Assembly (NCBI GenBank): GCA_035528235.1
Contig: DATKZB010000215.1
Location: forward strand, 1-26,025
Reading direction: 5' to 3'
Length of the DNA: 26,025 nucleotides
Origin: DATKZB01 sp035528235
GTDB taxonomy: Bacteria > Planctomycetota > Phycisphaerae > FEN-1346
Shown: positions 1-6,732 of the stretch, in pieces
Layout of the letters: the number at the start of each line of letters is the position of its first letter
How positions within the stretch are numbered: position 1 is the stretch's first letter
Position numbers and translations under genes: made by a program
Notes under the pieces: generated by a model
Told to the model about the DNA's origin: nothing
The model's database searches: none
What the model saw: the letters and a program-made list of their open reading frames with translations, nothing else

Positions 1-23
1 GGCACGACATGTCGTGCCCCTAC
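1..23 (-). repeat. GTAG-type palindromic repeat, cut by the window edge
   Basis: Bases 1-18 form a perfect palindrome (GGCACGACA with its reverse complement), followed by CC and TAC, so that on the minus strand the unit begins GTAG and then enters the hairpin. It lies 25 bases beyond the stop of the ThuA-DUF1080 gene and may act as its terminator. The left arm probably continues outside the window. The GTAG-plus-hairpin layout matches REP-type repeats elsewhere in this window. Confidence 0.55.
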
Positions 24-48
24 GGACTGACGATGCCACCCGCCGGTC

Positions 49-1605
49 CTACTTCTCGGCCTTCAGCGGTTTGATCTTGACGTTGCGGTACGAGACCTTG
101 GCGCCGTGGTCCTGGAACCCGATGTGCCCGTCGCGTTTGAAGTCCTTGAGGGCCTTCTTGAACTTGTTTTTCGACCCGTCGGGGTTCTGGTTCGGCTCGG
201 TCCACTGGTTCAGGTCCATGTCGATGACCTGGACGTCGTTGATGACGATGGTAATCTTGTTGTCCTTGGCGGTGATGACGGTGCGGTTCCACTCGCCGTC
301 CTTGACGGGGTTCTTGCTGGGCGCGAGGCAGTCGTAGACGGATCCGACGTCGTTGCGGCCCAGTTTCTCGCGGCCCCCGCCGCGCTCGACCTGTATCTCG
401 ATGCCGGTCTGGACGCAGTCTTTGGGGTTGTCGGTGCGGATGAAGACGCCGCTGTTGCCCTCGGTCTTGAATTCGAGGTCGAGGACGAAGTCGCCGAACC
501 GCTCCTTGGTCCAGATGTCGCCGGCGTTCTTCTCGCGGACCATGGCCCCGTCCTGGACGACCCATCCGGCGCCGGGTTTGGCGCCGCCGGCATTCTGCCA
601 CTGGCCGAGGTCTTTGCCGTCGAAGAGGGGTATCCAGCCGTCGTCGGCCTTGGGGGCGGCAAAGAGGCGGAGTTCAACGGGGCGGGCGGCGGCCTTCTTC
701 TTGCCGGCGTCGTCGGGCACGAGGCCCGGCTTGGGTTGCGGCGAGAGTTTGGCGCTGGGCGTGGCGTCGGCCTTCAGGTCGCCCAAGGCGTACTGGATGC
801 CGTCGAGGTAGATGGCCATGACCGTGGGGTTCCAAAAGATGGGGCCGTCGTGCCCGAGGGAGCAGTAGAAGACGCGTCCCTTGCCCCACTCCTGGACCCA
901 CGCGACCGCGAAGTCCTTGTCGGGGCGTTGGCCCTTGTCCTTGGTCTTGGCCATGTCGAGACTCAGCAGGACGCGGAGTTTGTCGCGCGAATAGGGGGCC
1001 TTGAACTGGTAGATCTCGTCGACGACCATGAACCCCTTTCCGCCGAGCGACCGGACGACGGGGTGCTTGGGGTCGTCGACCTTGACGCCGACGTTCTCGT
1101 TCCAGGGATGGCCCGAGAAGTACCCGCCCATCATGTCGCCGAATTCCTTCCAGTCGTAGAAACAGTCGGTGCATGAATGGACGCCGATGATGCCCTTGCC
1201 GCTGCGGACGAAGTCCATGAGGTTCTTCTTCATGGCCTCGTCGGTGAAGAGCGTGCCGGTGGTGTTGTTGAAGCAGATGGCGTCGAAGCGGTCGAGTTTG
1301 CCGGGCGCGAAGATGCTGGGGTCTTCGGTGGCCTCGGCCGTGTAGGCGCCGGTCTTCTTGCCCATCATCGCGATGGCCACGTTGCCGACGTCAATGGCCC
1401 CGCCGTGCCGGAACCCCTTGGTCATGCTGAAGATGAGGAGGTGCCGGGGCTTCTTGGGCCGGGCGGTGGCCTTGGCGGGCAGGGCTGCCTTGACCTTCGC
1501 GATCTTGTCGTCGCTGACGGGCTTCTCCTCGGCCGCCAGACGGCCTGTTGCCAGGACGGCTGCCAAGAGGCCCGCCGCCAACCCTATCGCCCACGTGCGT
1601 CGCAT
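49..1605 (-). CDS. Secreted ThuA-like / DUF1080 (3-keto-glycoside hydrolase-type) fusion protein
   Basis: The 518-residue product starts with a Sec-type signal peptide (residues 1 to about 25, hydrophobic core after MRRT, AxA-like end at RLAAE). A ThuA-like domain spans about 52-280 (HLLIFSMTKGFRHGG near the start, GVHSCTDCFYDW in the middle, GKGRVFYCSLGHDG near the end). A DUF1080 domain spans about 320-515 (GWIPLFDGKDL, GNSGVFIRTDN, IGFQDHGAKVSYRNVKI). DUF1080 proteins include 3-keto-disaccharide hydrolases. ThuA is linked genetically to trehalose use through a 3-keto intermediate in rhizobia, but its chemistry is poorly defined. The ATG is preceded by AAAAGGAG at good spacing, so this start is well supported. 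The gene stands alone on its strand. Family assignment is firm; the substrate is unknown. Confidence 0.9.
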   Translation of the reverse strand: MRRTWAIGLAAGLLAAVLATGRLAAEEKPVSDDKIAKVKAALPAKATARPKKPRHLLIFSMTKGFRHGGAIDVGNVAIAMMGKKTGAYTAEATEDPSIFAPGKLDRFDAICFNNTTGTLFTDEAMKKNLMDFVRSGKGIIGVHSCTDCFYDWKEFGDMMGGYFSGHPWNENVGVKVDDPKHPVVRSLGGKGFMVVDEIYQFKAPYSRDKLRVLLSLDMAKTKDKGQRPDKDFAVAWVQEWGKGRVFYCSLGHDGPIFWNPTVMAIYLDGIQYALGDLKADATPSAKLSPQPKPGLVPDDAGKKKAAARPVELRLFAAPKADDGWIPLFDGKDLGQWQNAGGAKPGAGWVVQDGAMVREKNAGDIWTKERFGDFVLDLEFKTEGNSGVFIRTDNPKDCVQTGIEIQVERGGGREKLGRNDVGSVYDCLAPSKNPVKDGEWNRTVITAKDNKITIVINDVQVIDMDLNQWTEPNQNPDGSKNKFKKALKDFKRDGHIGFQDHGAKVSYRNVKIKPLKAEK

Positions 1606-1718
1606 ATGAGGCTCCTTTTCCTGGTGAACGGGTATCCGTTCGTTCCTTGCCCGACAGGATTTTAACGCGCCCCGGGGTCAAATAGGACGGGAAAACCGCG
1701 CCCGCATTCACCCAAGAC

Positions 1719-1780
1719 GGCGGGGCACGCCCCGCCCTACGTGTTGTCGGCGGGCCACGTAGGGTGAGGCGTGCCCCACC
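1719..1780. repeat. Pair of diverging GTAG-type REP-like hairpins
   Basis: Two hairpins lie back to back. The left, read on the minus strand, is GTAG followed by a stem GGCGGGGC/GCCCCGCC. The right, on the plus strand, is GTAG (1759-1762) followed by the related stem GGTGAGGC/GCCCCACC. The two 22-base units differ at three positions. The pair forms an inverted repeat with arms 1722-1743 and 1756-1777 (two mismatches) around a 12-base spacer. It sits in the gap between divergent genes ending at 1605 and starting at 2020. Confidence 0.7.
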
Positions 1781-1876
1781 GCTTGCACTGAGGATTCCTA
1801 CGTGATTGGGCCCCTCGGTGCGAGAGTAAGATGGACGCACCGGCCGCCGAGGGGCGGGGTTTTCTGCGGCCTCCCC

Positions 1877-1905
1877 TTGACAGGCGGGGGTCCGGACCGT
1901 ATCTT
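1877..1905 (+). promoter_or_regulatory. Sigma70-type promoter for the discoidin-like/Agl23/ApbE operon
   Basis: TTGACA (1877-1882, perfect -35) is separated by 17 bases from TATCTT (1900-1905, 4 of 6 for -10). Transcription would begin near 1912 and leave a leader of about 108 bases before the ATG at 2020. The leader has a small CCCC/GGGG hairpin near 1922-1934 but no riboswitch class I recognise. The rest of the 1606-2019 gap holds only the REP pair and a small hairpin (1626-1641) in the leader of the minus-strand gene. Confidence 0.6.
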
Positions 1906-2019
1906 TATGCGACACAAAACGCCCCTGACCGGGGTTACAGGAGTGAATACCGAACAGGTGGTTGCGTCCATCCTGGTGGGTACACCGACAAACGGTCCTT
2001 TGGAGCGGAGAACCAGACG

Positions 2020-2748
2020 ATGAGAACCCGAAGTTACCTGGCGTATGGCGTGCTTCTGGCGGGCGGCCTGGCGGTGGTCGGTGCTCTGGCGACCACGGCG
2101 ATGCAGGCGGCCGAGGACAAGGGCGGCGAGAAACTCGTCCCCCTCGAAATCAAACTCCCCAAGGCCATGTTCGAGGGCACGCCCAAGAACATCAAGCCCG
2201 CCCCGACACTGGAAAAGTACGTCGACAAGCCGCGCAAACCCTTCCTGGCTCCCCAGGGCACCGTCAACGTCTCCCTTAAGAAAGCCGTCAAGTCCAGCGA
2301 CATGGAACCCATCATCGGCGAAATCGAACTCGTGACCGATGACGACAAGGAAGGCACCGACGGCAGTTACGTCGAACTCGGGCCCGGCCTCCAGTGGGTC
2401 CAGATCGACCTCAAGGAAGAGTTCACCATCTACGCCATCGCCGTCTGGCACTATCACGGCGAGGGACGCGTCTACCACGACGTCGTCATCCAGGCCGCCA
2501 AGGACGCCGATTTCATCGAGGGCGTCAAGACCATCTACAACAACGATTTCGACAACTCCTCGGGCCTCGGCATCGGCAAGGACCTGGAGTACATCGAGGA
2601 CTACCGCGGCCGCCTCATCGACGCCGGCAAAGCCGACGGCGGCAAGCCCGCCACGTCGCGGTTCGTCCGGCTCTACTCCAAGGGCAACAGCTCCACCGAC
2701 CAGAACCATTATATTGAGGTGGTGGTGTACGGCAAACCGGCGAAATGA
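2020..2748 (+). CDS. Secreted discoidin-like (F5/8 type C-like) protein of unknown function
   Basis: The 242-residue product starts at an ATG behind GGAGCGGAG; an in-frame upstream extension to 1831 would lie across the promoter and is rejected. Residues 1 to about 32 form a signal peptide or membrane anchor (long hydrophobic stretch, then TTAMQAAEDK). The mature part resembles a carbohydrate-binding jelly-roll of the discoidin type: VNVSLKKAVKSSDMEP at the domain start, SYVELGPGLQWVQIDL for the strand that follows, then FTIYAIAVWHYH and RFVRLYSKG. I recall similar proteins in planctomycetes without an assigned role. Its stop overlaps the next start as ATGA, so it is translationally coupled to the membrane protein downstream. 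A surface or periplasmic glycan-binding role is an inference. Confidence 0.8.
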   Translation: MRTRSYLAYGVLLAGGLAVVGALATTAMQAAEDKGGEKLVPLEIKLPKAMFEGTPKNIKPAPTLEKYVDKPRKPFLAPQGTVNVSLKKAVKSSDMEPIIGEIELVTDDDKEGTDGSYVELGPGLQWVQIDLKEEFTIYAIAVWHYHGEGRVYHDVVIQAAKDADFIEGVKTIYNNDFDNSSGLGIGKDLEYIEDYRGRLIDAGKADGGKPATSRFVRLYSKGNSSTDQNHYIEVVVYGKPAK

Positions 2749-4352
2749 GACACTCACGGTGGGTGTTTGGCGGGGCGGTACTGGCCGTGGCACTCGGGGC
2801 GCTGGCGCTCCGGCTGCCACGGCTTGATTTGCGCCCCATGCACGGCGACGAGGGAAACCAGGCCGTGAAGACCGCCGTCCTGCTGGAAACGGGCGTCTAC
2901 CGCTACGACCCGCGCGACCATCACGGCCCCACGCTCTACTACCTGTCGCTGCCCACGTTGTGGGCGGCCGGGGTATCGAGGGCGGCCGACATTACCGACG
3001 GCATGCTCCGCCTCATGCCGGCCATCCTGGGCGTGGGCGTGGTCCTGTTGCTTCTCGGCGTGGGCGACGGTCTGGGCCGGCCCGCCGCCGTCTGCGCGGG
3101 CGTCCTGACGGCCATCTCGCCCGCCATGGTCTTCTTCAGCCGGTACTACGTCCAGGAGACGCTGCTGGTCTTCTTTACCTTCGGCGCCATGGTCGCGGCC
3201 TGGCGATACGTCCGTGGCCGCCGGGTCGCGTGGCTGCTGGCGGCGGGCGGGTGCCTGGGCCTGATGCACGCCACCAAGGAGACGTGGGTCATCGCCGCCG
3301 TCGCCATGCTGGCCGCGCTGGTGCTGGCCTTGGCGTGGAAACGCTGGGGCGACGGCCAGCCGGTTGCCCTGCGGCCGTGGCTGAGCGGAGGCCGGCTGGC
3401 GGCGGCCGCCGCCGTGGCGATCGCCGTCTCGGTGACGTTCTTCTCCTCGTTTTTCACCTGCGCCCGTGGGCCGATCGATTCGGTCCTGACGTACGTCTAT
3501 TACCTGACGCGGGCCGGCGGCGAAGGGCTCCACAACCATCCCTGGCACTATTACCTGGCCATGCTCATCAACTCGCGCTTCGTGACGGGCTCGACGAGCG
3601 GCCCGTGGTGGACCGAGGGTCTCATTCTGTGCCTGGCGGTGATCGGCATCTTTGCCGCGCTGCTGCGCCGGGGCCTGGGCGGCGCTAGTGTGCCCCTGGC
3701 CAGGTTCCTGGCGTTTTACACGATGGCCATGGCGGCGCTGTACGCGGCGATTCCGTACAAGACGCCCTGGTGCGTCCTGGGCTTTCTGCACGGGTGCATC
3801 CTGCTGGCGGGGGTGGGGGCGGTGGCCCTGGTCCGGTGGGTGCCCACGCGGCCGCTCAAGGCCGTGGCGTGCGTGGCGTTGGCGGCGTTGGCGGCCCACC
3901 TGGGATGGCAGGCCTACCGGGCGAGTTTCCGGTTCGCGGCTGACCAGCGGAACCCCTACGTCTATGCCCACACGTTGTCCGACGCGCTGAACATCGTGCG
4001 GCGCGTCGAGGAGGTCGCCTCGGTCTCGCCCGACGGGCACGACATGATGATCAAGGTCATCACCCCCGAGAACTACTGGCCGCTGCCGTGGTACCTGCGG
4101 CGATTCAACCAGGACCACGTCGGCTACTACCACGAGGTGCCCGTCGACGCCGACGCCGCCGTCATCCTGACCACGCCCGACGTCCAGGAGGCCCTCGACC
4201 GGCGCCTCAAGGGCACGTACAACAAGCAGAGCCTGCACGCCCTGCGGCCGGGCGTGTTTGTGCCCATCTATGTCGAGGAATCGCTGTGGGCGCGGCTGGT
4301 CGAGACGTGGTCGGCCCGGCCGGGCCCGGCGGCGAAAGGCGGCACGCCGTGA
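2745..4352 (+). CDS. TIGR03663/Agl23-type polytopic membrane protein (GT-C glycosyltransferase-like)
   Basis: The 535-residue product has many hydrophobic segments spread across its length, about ten or more transmembrane helices. After the first helix comes the loop MHGDEGNQAVK (around residues 30-40) and then DHHGPTLYYLSLP, the signature of the TIGR03663 'flippase activity-associated Agl23' group, related to PMT/ArnT GT-C enzymes that take sugars from polyprenyl-phosphate carriers. The acidic pair in HGDE is in the usual catalytic loop position. The C-terminal roughly 130 residues look soluble and extracytoplasmic. It overlaps the gene before (ATGA) and the ApbE gene after (GTGA). A partner could be the polyprenyl-phosphate sugar synthase-like enzyme encoded at 6733-7458. 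The exact sugar, lipid and acceptor are unknown. Confidence 0.85.
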   Translation: MRHSRWVFGGAVLAVALGALALRLPRLDLRPMHGDEGNQAVKTAVLLETGVYRYDPRDHHGPTLYYLSLPTLWAAGVSRAADITDGMLRLMPAILGVGVVLLLLGVGDGLGRPAAVCAGVLTAISPAMVFFSRYYVQETLLVFFTFGAMVAAWRYVRGRRVAWLLAAGGCLGLMHATKETWVIAAVAMLAALVLALAWKRWGDGQPVALRPWLSGGRLAAAAAVAIAVSVTFFSSFFTCARGPIDSVLTYVYYLTRAGGEGLHNHPWHYYLAMLINSRFVTGSTSGPWWTEGLILCLAVIGIFAALLRRGLGGASVPLARFLAFYTMAMAALYAAIPYKTPWCVLGFLHGCILLAGVGAVALVRWVPTRPLKAVACVALAALAAHLGWQAYRASFRFAADQRNPYVYAHTLSDALNIVRRVEEVASVSPDGHDMMIKVITPENYWPLPWYLRRFNQDHVGYYHEVPVDADAAVILTTPDVQEALDRRLKGTYNKQSLHALRPGVFVPIYVEESLWARLVETWSARPGPAAKGGTP

Positions 4353-5305
4353 CCCAGTTTACGCAACTCATCTCGGCCGACACGGCCGCGGGGCAGGGGG
4401 CCGAGGTCCACCGGTTCGCGCACCCGGCCATGGGGGCCGTCTTCGAGGTTTTCATCGCCGGCAAGCCCAACGAGTACGCCGGCCACGCCGCCGGGGCGGC
4501 CTTCGAGGAACTCGACCGCCTGGAGGCCGAACTCAGCCGATTCATCCCCGCCAGCGACGTCTCGCACGTCAACGCCGTCGGGGCCCAGGGCCCGGTCCGC
4601 GTCGGTCTCGACACCTTCGCCTGCCTCGCAGCCGCCGCACGGGTGGCCGCCGACACCGGCGGCGCGTTCGACGTGACCATCGGTCGCCTGCTGGAACTGT
4701 GGCGGCCCACGGACGGCTCGCCCCCGGCGCCGTCGGCCCAGGCCCTGGCCGAGGCCCGCGATTGCACCGGCATGCACCTGGTGACGCTCGACGAGGCCTG
4801 CCACGCCGTGGGCCTGGCCCGCGATGGCGTGCGGATCGATTTGGGCGGCATCGGCAAAGGATACGCCGTCGACCGGATGATGGACCTCGTGGCCGAGTGG
4901 AGCGTCGCCCAGACCCTCATCCACGGCGGCCAGAGCACGCTCCTCGCGCGCGGCCGGCCGCCCGACAAGGACGGCTGGACGGTCGCGCTCAGCGACCCCG
5001 CCGGCAAGACGCTCGCCGCGGTGTGCCTGCGGGACCGGGCCCTGAGCGGGTCCGGGTCGCCGCCGGGCGGCCGGCATATTGTGGACCCGCGGACCGGCCG
5101 CCTGGCCGAGGCCAACCTGGGGGCCTGGGCCCTTACGCCGCAGGCCGCCCTGGCCGACGCCCTCTCGACGGCCTTCCTGGTGATGTCGCCGGAGGAAGTC
5201 GAGGCGTACTGCGGCGGTCACCCCGACGTTGCCGCCATGGTGCTGACGGCGGAAAAGGGTGGCGGCAAGGTCCGGCGTTTCGGAAAATGGGACACGACAT
5301 CTTAG
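4349..5305 (+). CDS. apbE: FAD:protein FMN transferase (ApbE family)
   Basis: The GTG at 4349 overlaps the upstream stop (GTGA). The open frame runs further upstream but only as a shadow of the membrane protein, so 318 residues is preferred. Family landmarks are present in order: HPAMGAVFEVFIAG (about 25), SRFIPASDVSHVN (about 63), GGAFDVTIGRLLELW (about 104), RIDLGGIGKGYAVDRM (about 161), GGRHIVDPRTG (about 240) and ADALSTAFLV (about 270, the Asp and Thr of the metal site). ApbE attaches FMN through a phosphoester bond to Thr or Ser of FMN-binding-domain proteins. No signal peptide or lipobox is visible, whereas many ApbE proteins are exported lipoproteins. No obvious flavinylation-target protein lies in the window. 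It is a little divergent (MGA for the usual MGT), but the catalytic residues look intact. Confidence 0.9.
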   Translation: MTQFTQLISADTAAGQGAEVHRFAHPAMGAVFEVFIAGKPNEYAGHAAGAAFEELDRLEAELSRFIPASDVSHVNAVGAQGPVRVGLDTFACLAAAARVAADTGGAFDVTIGRLLELWRPTDGSPPAPSAQALAEARDCTGMHLVTLDEACHAVGLARDGVRIDLGGIGKGYAVDRMMDLVAEWSVAQTLIHGGQSTLLARGRPPDKDGWTVALSDPAGKTLAAVCLRDRALSGSGSPPGGRHIVDPRTGRLAEANLGAWALTPQAALADALSTAFLVMSPEEVEAYCGGHPDVAAMVLTAEKGGGKVRRFGKWDTTS

Positions 5306-5312
5306 CAGGTTG

Positions 5313-5340
5313 GCGCGGCGGGTACGGGGACCCGCCGCGC
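5313..5340 (+). terminator. Strong hairpin after apbE, probable terminator
   Basis: A perfect 11-base stem (GCGCGGCGGGT, 5313-5323, with its complement at 5330-5340) closes a 6-base loop 7 bases after the apbE stop. There is no T tract, so it may be a weak or factor-assisted terminator. Confidence 0.5.
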
Positions 5341-5351
5341 AAACACGCGGT

Positions 5352-5424
5352 CGTTTAGCCGTCGCCGGTACGGCGACGGGGGCTGGGCGCGGATTCCGGC
5401 GGCCGTACCGGCCGCGGCTAAGCG
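5352..5424. repeat. TTAG-type REPIN-like inverted repeat
   Basis: Arms 5352-5373 and 5403-5424 are inverted copies with three mismatches in 22. Each arm is itself a hairpin: the left is TTAG (5355-5358) followed by a perfect 9-base stem CCGTCGCCG / GTA loop / CGGCGACGG (5359-5379). The right ends in CTAA (5418-5421) and folds with one bulge and the same GTA loop. Hairpin-spacer-hairpin with mirrored TTAG/CTAA ends is the REPIN layout with TTAG in place of GTAG. Confidence 0.6.
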
Positions 5425-5473
5425 ACCGCCTGCCGCGCTAACACGCAACGTCAACTACGGTAGGAGACCGAAC

Positions 5474-6472
5474 ATGCAACCGAACGCAATGGTCCTGATG
5501 GTGGCGGGTCTGGTGGCGGCCGTGCTGTGGGCGGCGCCGTGCTACGCGGGCGGCCGCGACGATGAGGCCGACGACGGCATCATGGGCGAGTACGTCGGCA
5601 AGTGGCGACCGGCCGACGGCGACGCCGTCGACGCCGAGGCCAAGGTCATCGGCGAGGGCGACGGTAACTTCCGGGCCGTCATCCTGAACGCCAAGGATCC
5701 CAGCACCCGCCTCGGCGAGGTCAAGGGCAAGGCCGGGGGCAAACGCGTCGAACTCGTCGGTAACCTCGGCGGCGCGACCGCCAAGGCCACGATCGAAGGC
5801 GGCGAGATCATGGTCGCCAAGTCATCGGCCGGCGAGTTCGAGGGCAAGTACACCCTGCGCAAGTCACCCACCGAGGGCGCCAAGCCGCCTGCCGGTGCCA
5901 TCGTCCTGCTGCCCTATGAGAAAGGCCGGAAGACCCAACTCGACGAGTGGCAGAACGCCAAGTGGGAAATCCTGGACGACGGCAGCGTCCGCGTGAGCGG
6001 CGGCAACAACCAGACCAAACGCAACCTGGGCAGCGGCACGCTGCACCTGGAGTTCCGGTGCCCGTACATGCCCAAGGACCGCGGCCAGGGGCGCGGCAAC
6101 AGCGGCGTGTACCTCCACAGCCGGTACGAGGTCCAGGTGCTCGACTCGTTCGGCCTGGCACCGAAGGACAACGAATGCGGCGGCATCTACAGCGTCGGGT
6201 CGCCGAAGGTCTGCGCCAGCCTGCCGCCCGGACGCTGGCAGACGTACGACGTCGAGTTCACCTCGCCCGAGGTGGCCGACGGCAAGATCACCAAGCCGGC
6301 CGTCCTGACCGTCCGCCACAACGGCATCCTTATCCACGAGAACGTGAAGGCCGACCACGTGACGACGGCCGGCGTGGGCGGGCCCGTGGTGGCGCCCGCG
6401 CCGCTCATGCTCCAGGACCACGGCAACGCCATCCGTTACCGGAACATCTGGTTCGTCGAGAAGAAGGACTGA
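5474..6472 (+). CDS. Secreted DUF1080 (3-keto-glycoside hydrolase-type) protein
   Basis: The 332-residue product begins at an ATG behind GGTAGGAG. Residues 1-25 form a signal peptide ending AAPCYAGG. Residues about 30-130 are a beta-rich, unassigned N-terminal domain with alternating short strands (GEVKGKAGGKRVELVGNLG). Residues about 138-330 are the DUF1080 domain: GRGNSGVYLHSRYEVQVLDS (about 205-225), ECGGIYSV, PPGRWQTYDVEF and a final PLMLQDHGNAIRYRNIWF. Family members hydrolyse 3-keto-disaccharides or are uncharacterised. This protein is shorter and more typical of the single-domain group than the ThuA fusion at 49-1605. No clear sigma70 promoter is visible in the 168 bases upstream, which are occupied by hairpins. 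Periplasmic action on a 3-keto-glycoside is inferred from the family. Confidence 0.88.
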   Translation: MQPNAMVLMVAGLVAAVLWAAPCYAGGRDDEADDGIMGEYVGKWRPADGDAVDAEAKVIGEGDGNFRAVILNAKDPSTRLGEVKGKAGGKRVELVGNLGGATAKATIEGGEIMVAKSSAGEFEGKYTLRKSPTEGAKPPAGAIVLLPYEKGRKTQLDEWQNAKWEILDDGSVRVSGGNNQTKRNLGSGTLHLEFRCPYMPKDRGQGRGNSGVYLHSRYEVQVLDSFGLAPKDNECGGIYSVGSPKVCASLPPGRWQTYDVEFTSPEVADGKITKPAVLTVRHNGILIHENVKADHVTTAGVGGPVVAPAPLMLQDHGNAIRYRNIWFVEKKD

Positions 6473-6513
6473 TCCGCCTCCGGCTCTGTTACACCTCAAG
6501 TGAAGGACAGCCG

Positions 6514-6568
6514 GGTGGCATGCCCACAGCCCTGCCCGCCTTGGGCGGGCCGCCTTTGCGTGGGCATG
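6514..6568. repeat. GGGTGGCATG-type nested palindrome
   Basis: CATGCCCAC (6519-6527) pairs with GTGGGCATG (6560-6568), and inside this lies a second hairpin GCCCGCC/GGCGGGC (6534-6540 and 6544-6550, loop TTG). It separates the intact DUF1080 gene from the DUF1080 remnant. A related GGGTGGCATG hairpin occurs at 25753-25784, and the inner GCCCGCC/GGCGGGC stem recurs at 17925-17941 and 19882-19898. Confidence 0.6.
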
Positions 6569-6673
6569 AAAGAGGTGGCTGAAGCCCCGCTGCGCCTCCA
6601 GGACCACGGGTGCCCCGTCAAGTTTCGCAACGTTTGGGTTGCGCTGCCCGCGCGGGGCAAGCCCCGCGGCTAA
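6566..6673 (+). pseudogene. Remnant of a DUF1080 gene (C-terminal end only)
   Basis: The plus frame from 6566 reads 35 codons to TAA (6671-6673) and contains PLRLQDHGCPVKFRNVWVA, which matches the hallmark DUF1080 ending (compare PLMLQDHGNAIRYRNIWF in the intact gene just upstream). Everything upstream of the conserved part is missing, and the remnant abuts the palindrome at 6514-6568. It is diverged from the neighbouring gene, so it is not a recent exact duplication. The last codons (ARGKPRG) coincide with a GC-rich hairpin. The match was made by eye but covers a very characteristic motif. Confidence 0.6.
6651..6673 (-). repeat. TTAG-type hairpin, possible terminator of the cytochrome operon
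   Basis: An 8-base perfect stem CGCGGGGC/GCCCCGCG (6651-6658 and 6661-6668) is followed on the plus strand by GCTAA, so that on the minus strand it reads TTAGCCGCGG and then the stem. The same TTAGCCGCGG start is seen in the right arm of the repeat at 5403-5424. It lies 60 bases beyond the stop of the minus-strand glycosyltransferase gene, where a terminator between converging genes is expected. Confidence 0.45.
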
Positions 6674-6732
6674 CTCGCGCGATCGTAGGCGTGCCACGGC
6701 TTGGCGTTCATGCGCGGCGGCGCTGCCCGGCC

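Noticed and set aside
106..1176. Plus-strand 356-codon frame opposite the ThuA-DUF1080 gene
   Set aside because: Low-complexity Val/Asp/Gly composition and no recognisable domain; antisense of a clear gene.
1606..1700. TTGACC and TAAAAT on the minus strand upstream of the ThuA-DUF1080 gene as a promoter
   Set aside because: The spacing is only about 11 bases, too short for a sigma70 promoter; no better pair was found.
1831..2019. Upstream extension of the discoidin-like protein
   Set aside because: It would span the promoter and put 63 non-hydrophobic residues before the signal peptide; the ATG at 2020 has a ribosome-binding site.
1906..2019. Possible riboswitch in the leader of the discoidin-like gene
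   Set aside because: Only a small CCCC/GGGG hairpin is visible; no known aptamer core.
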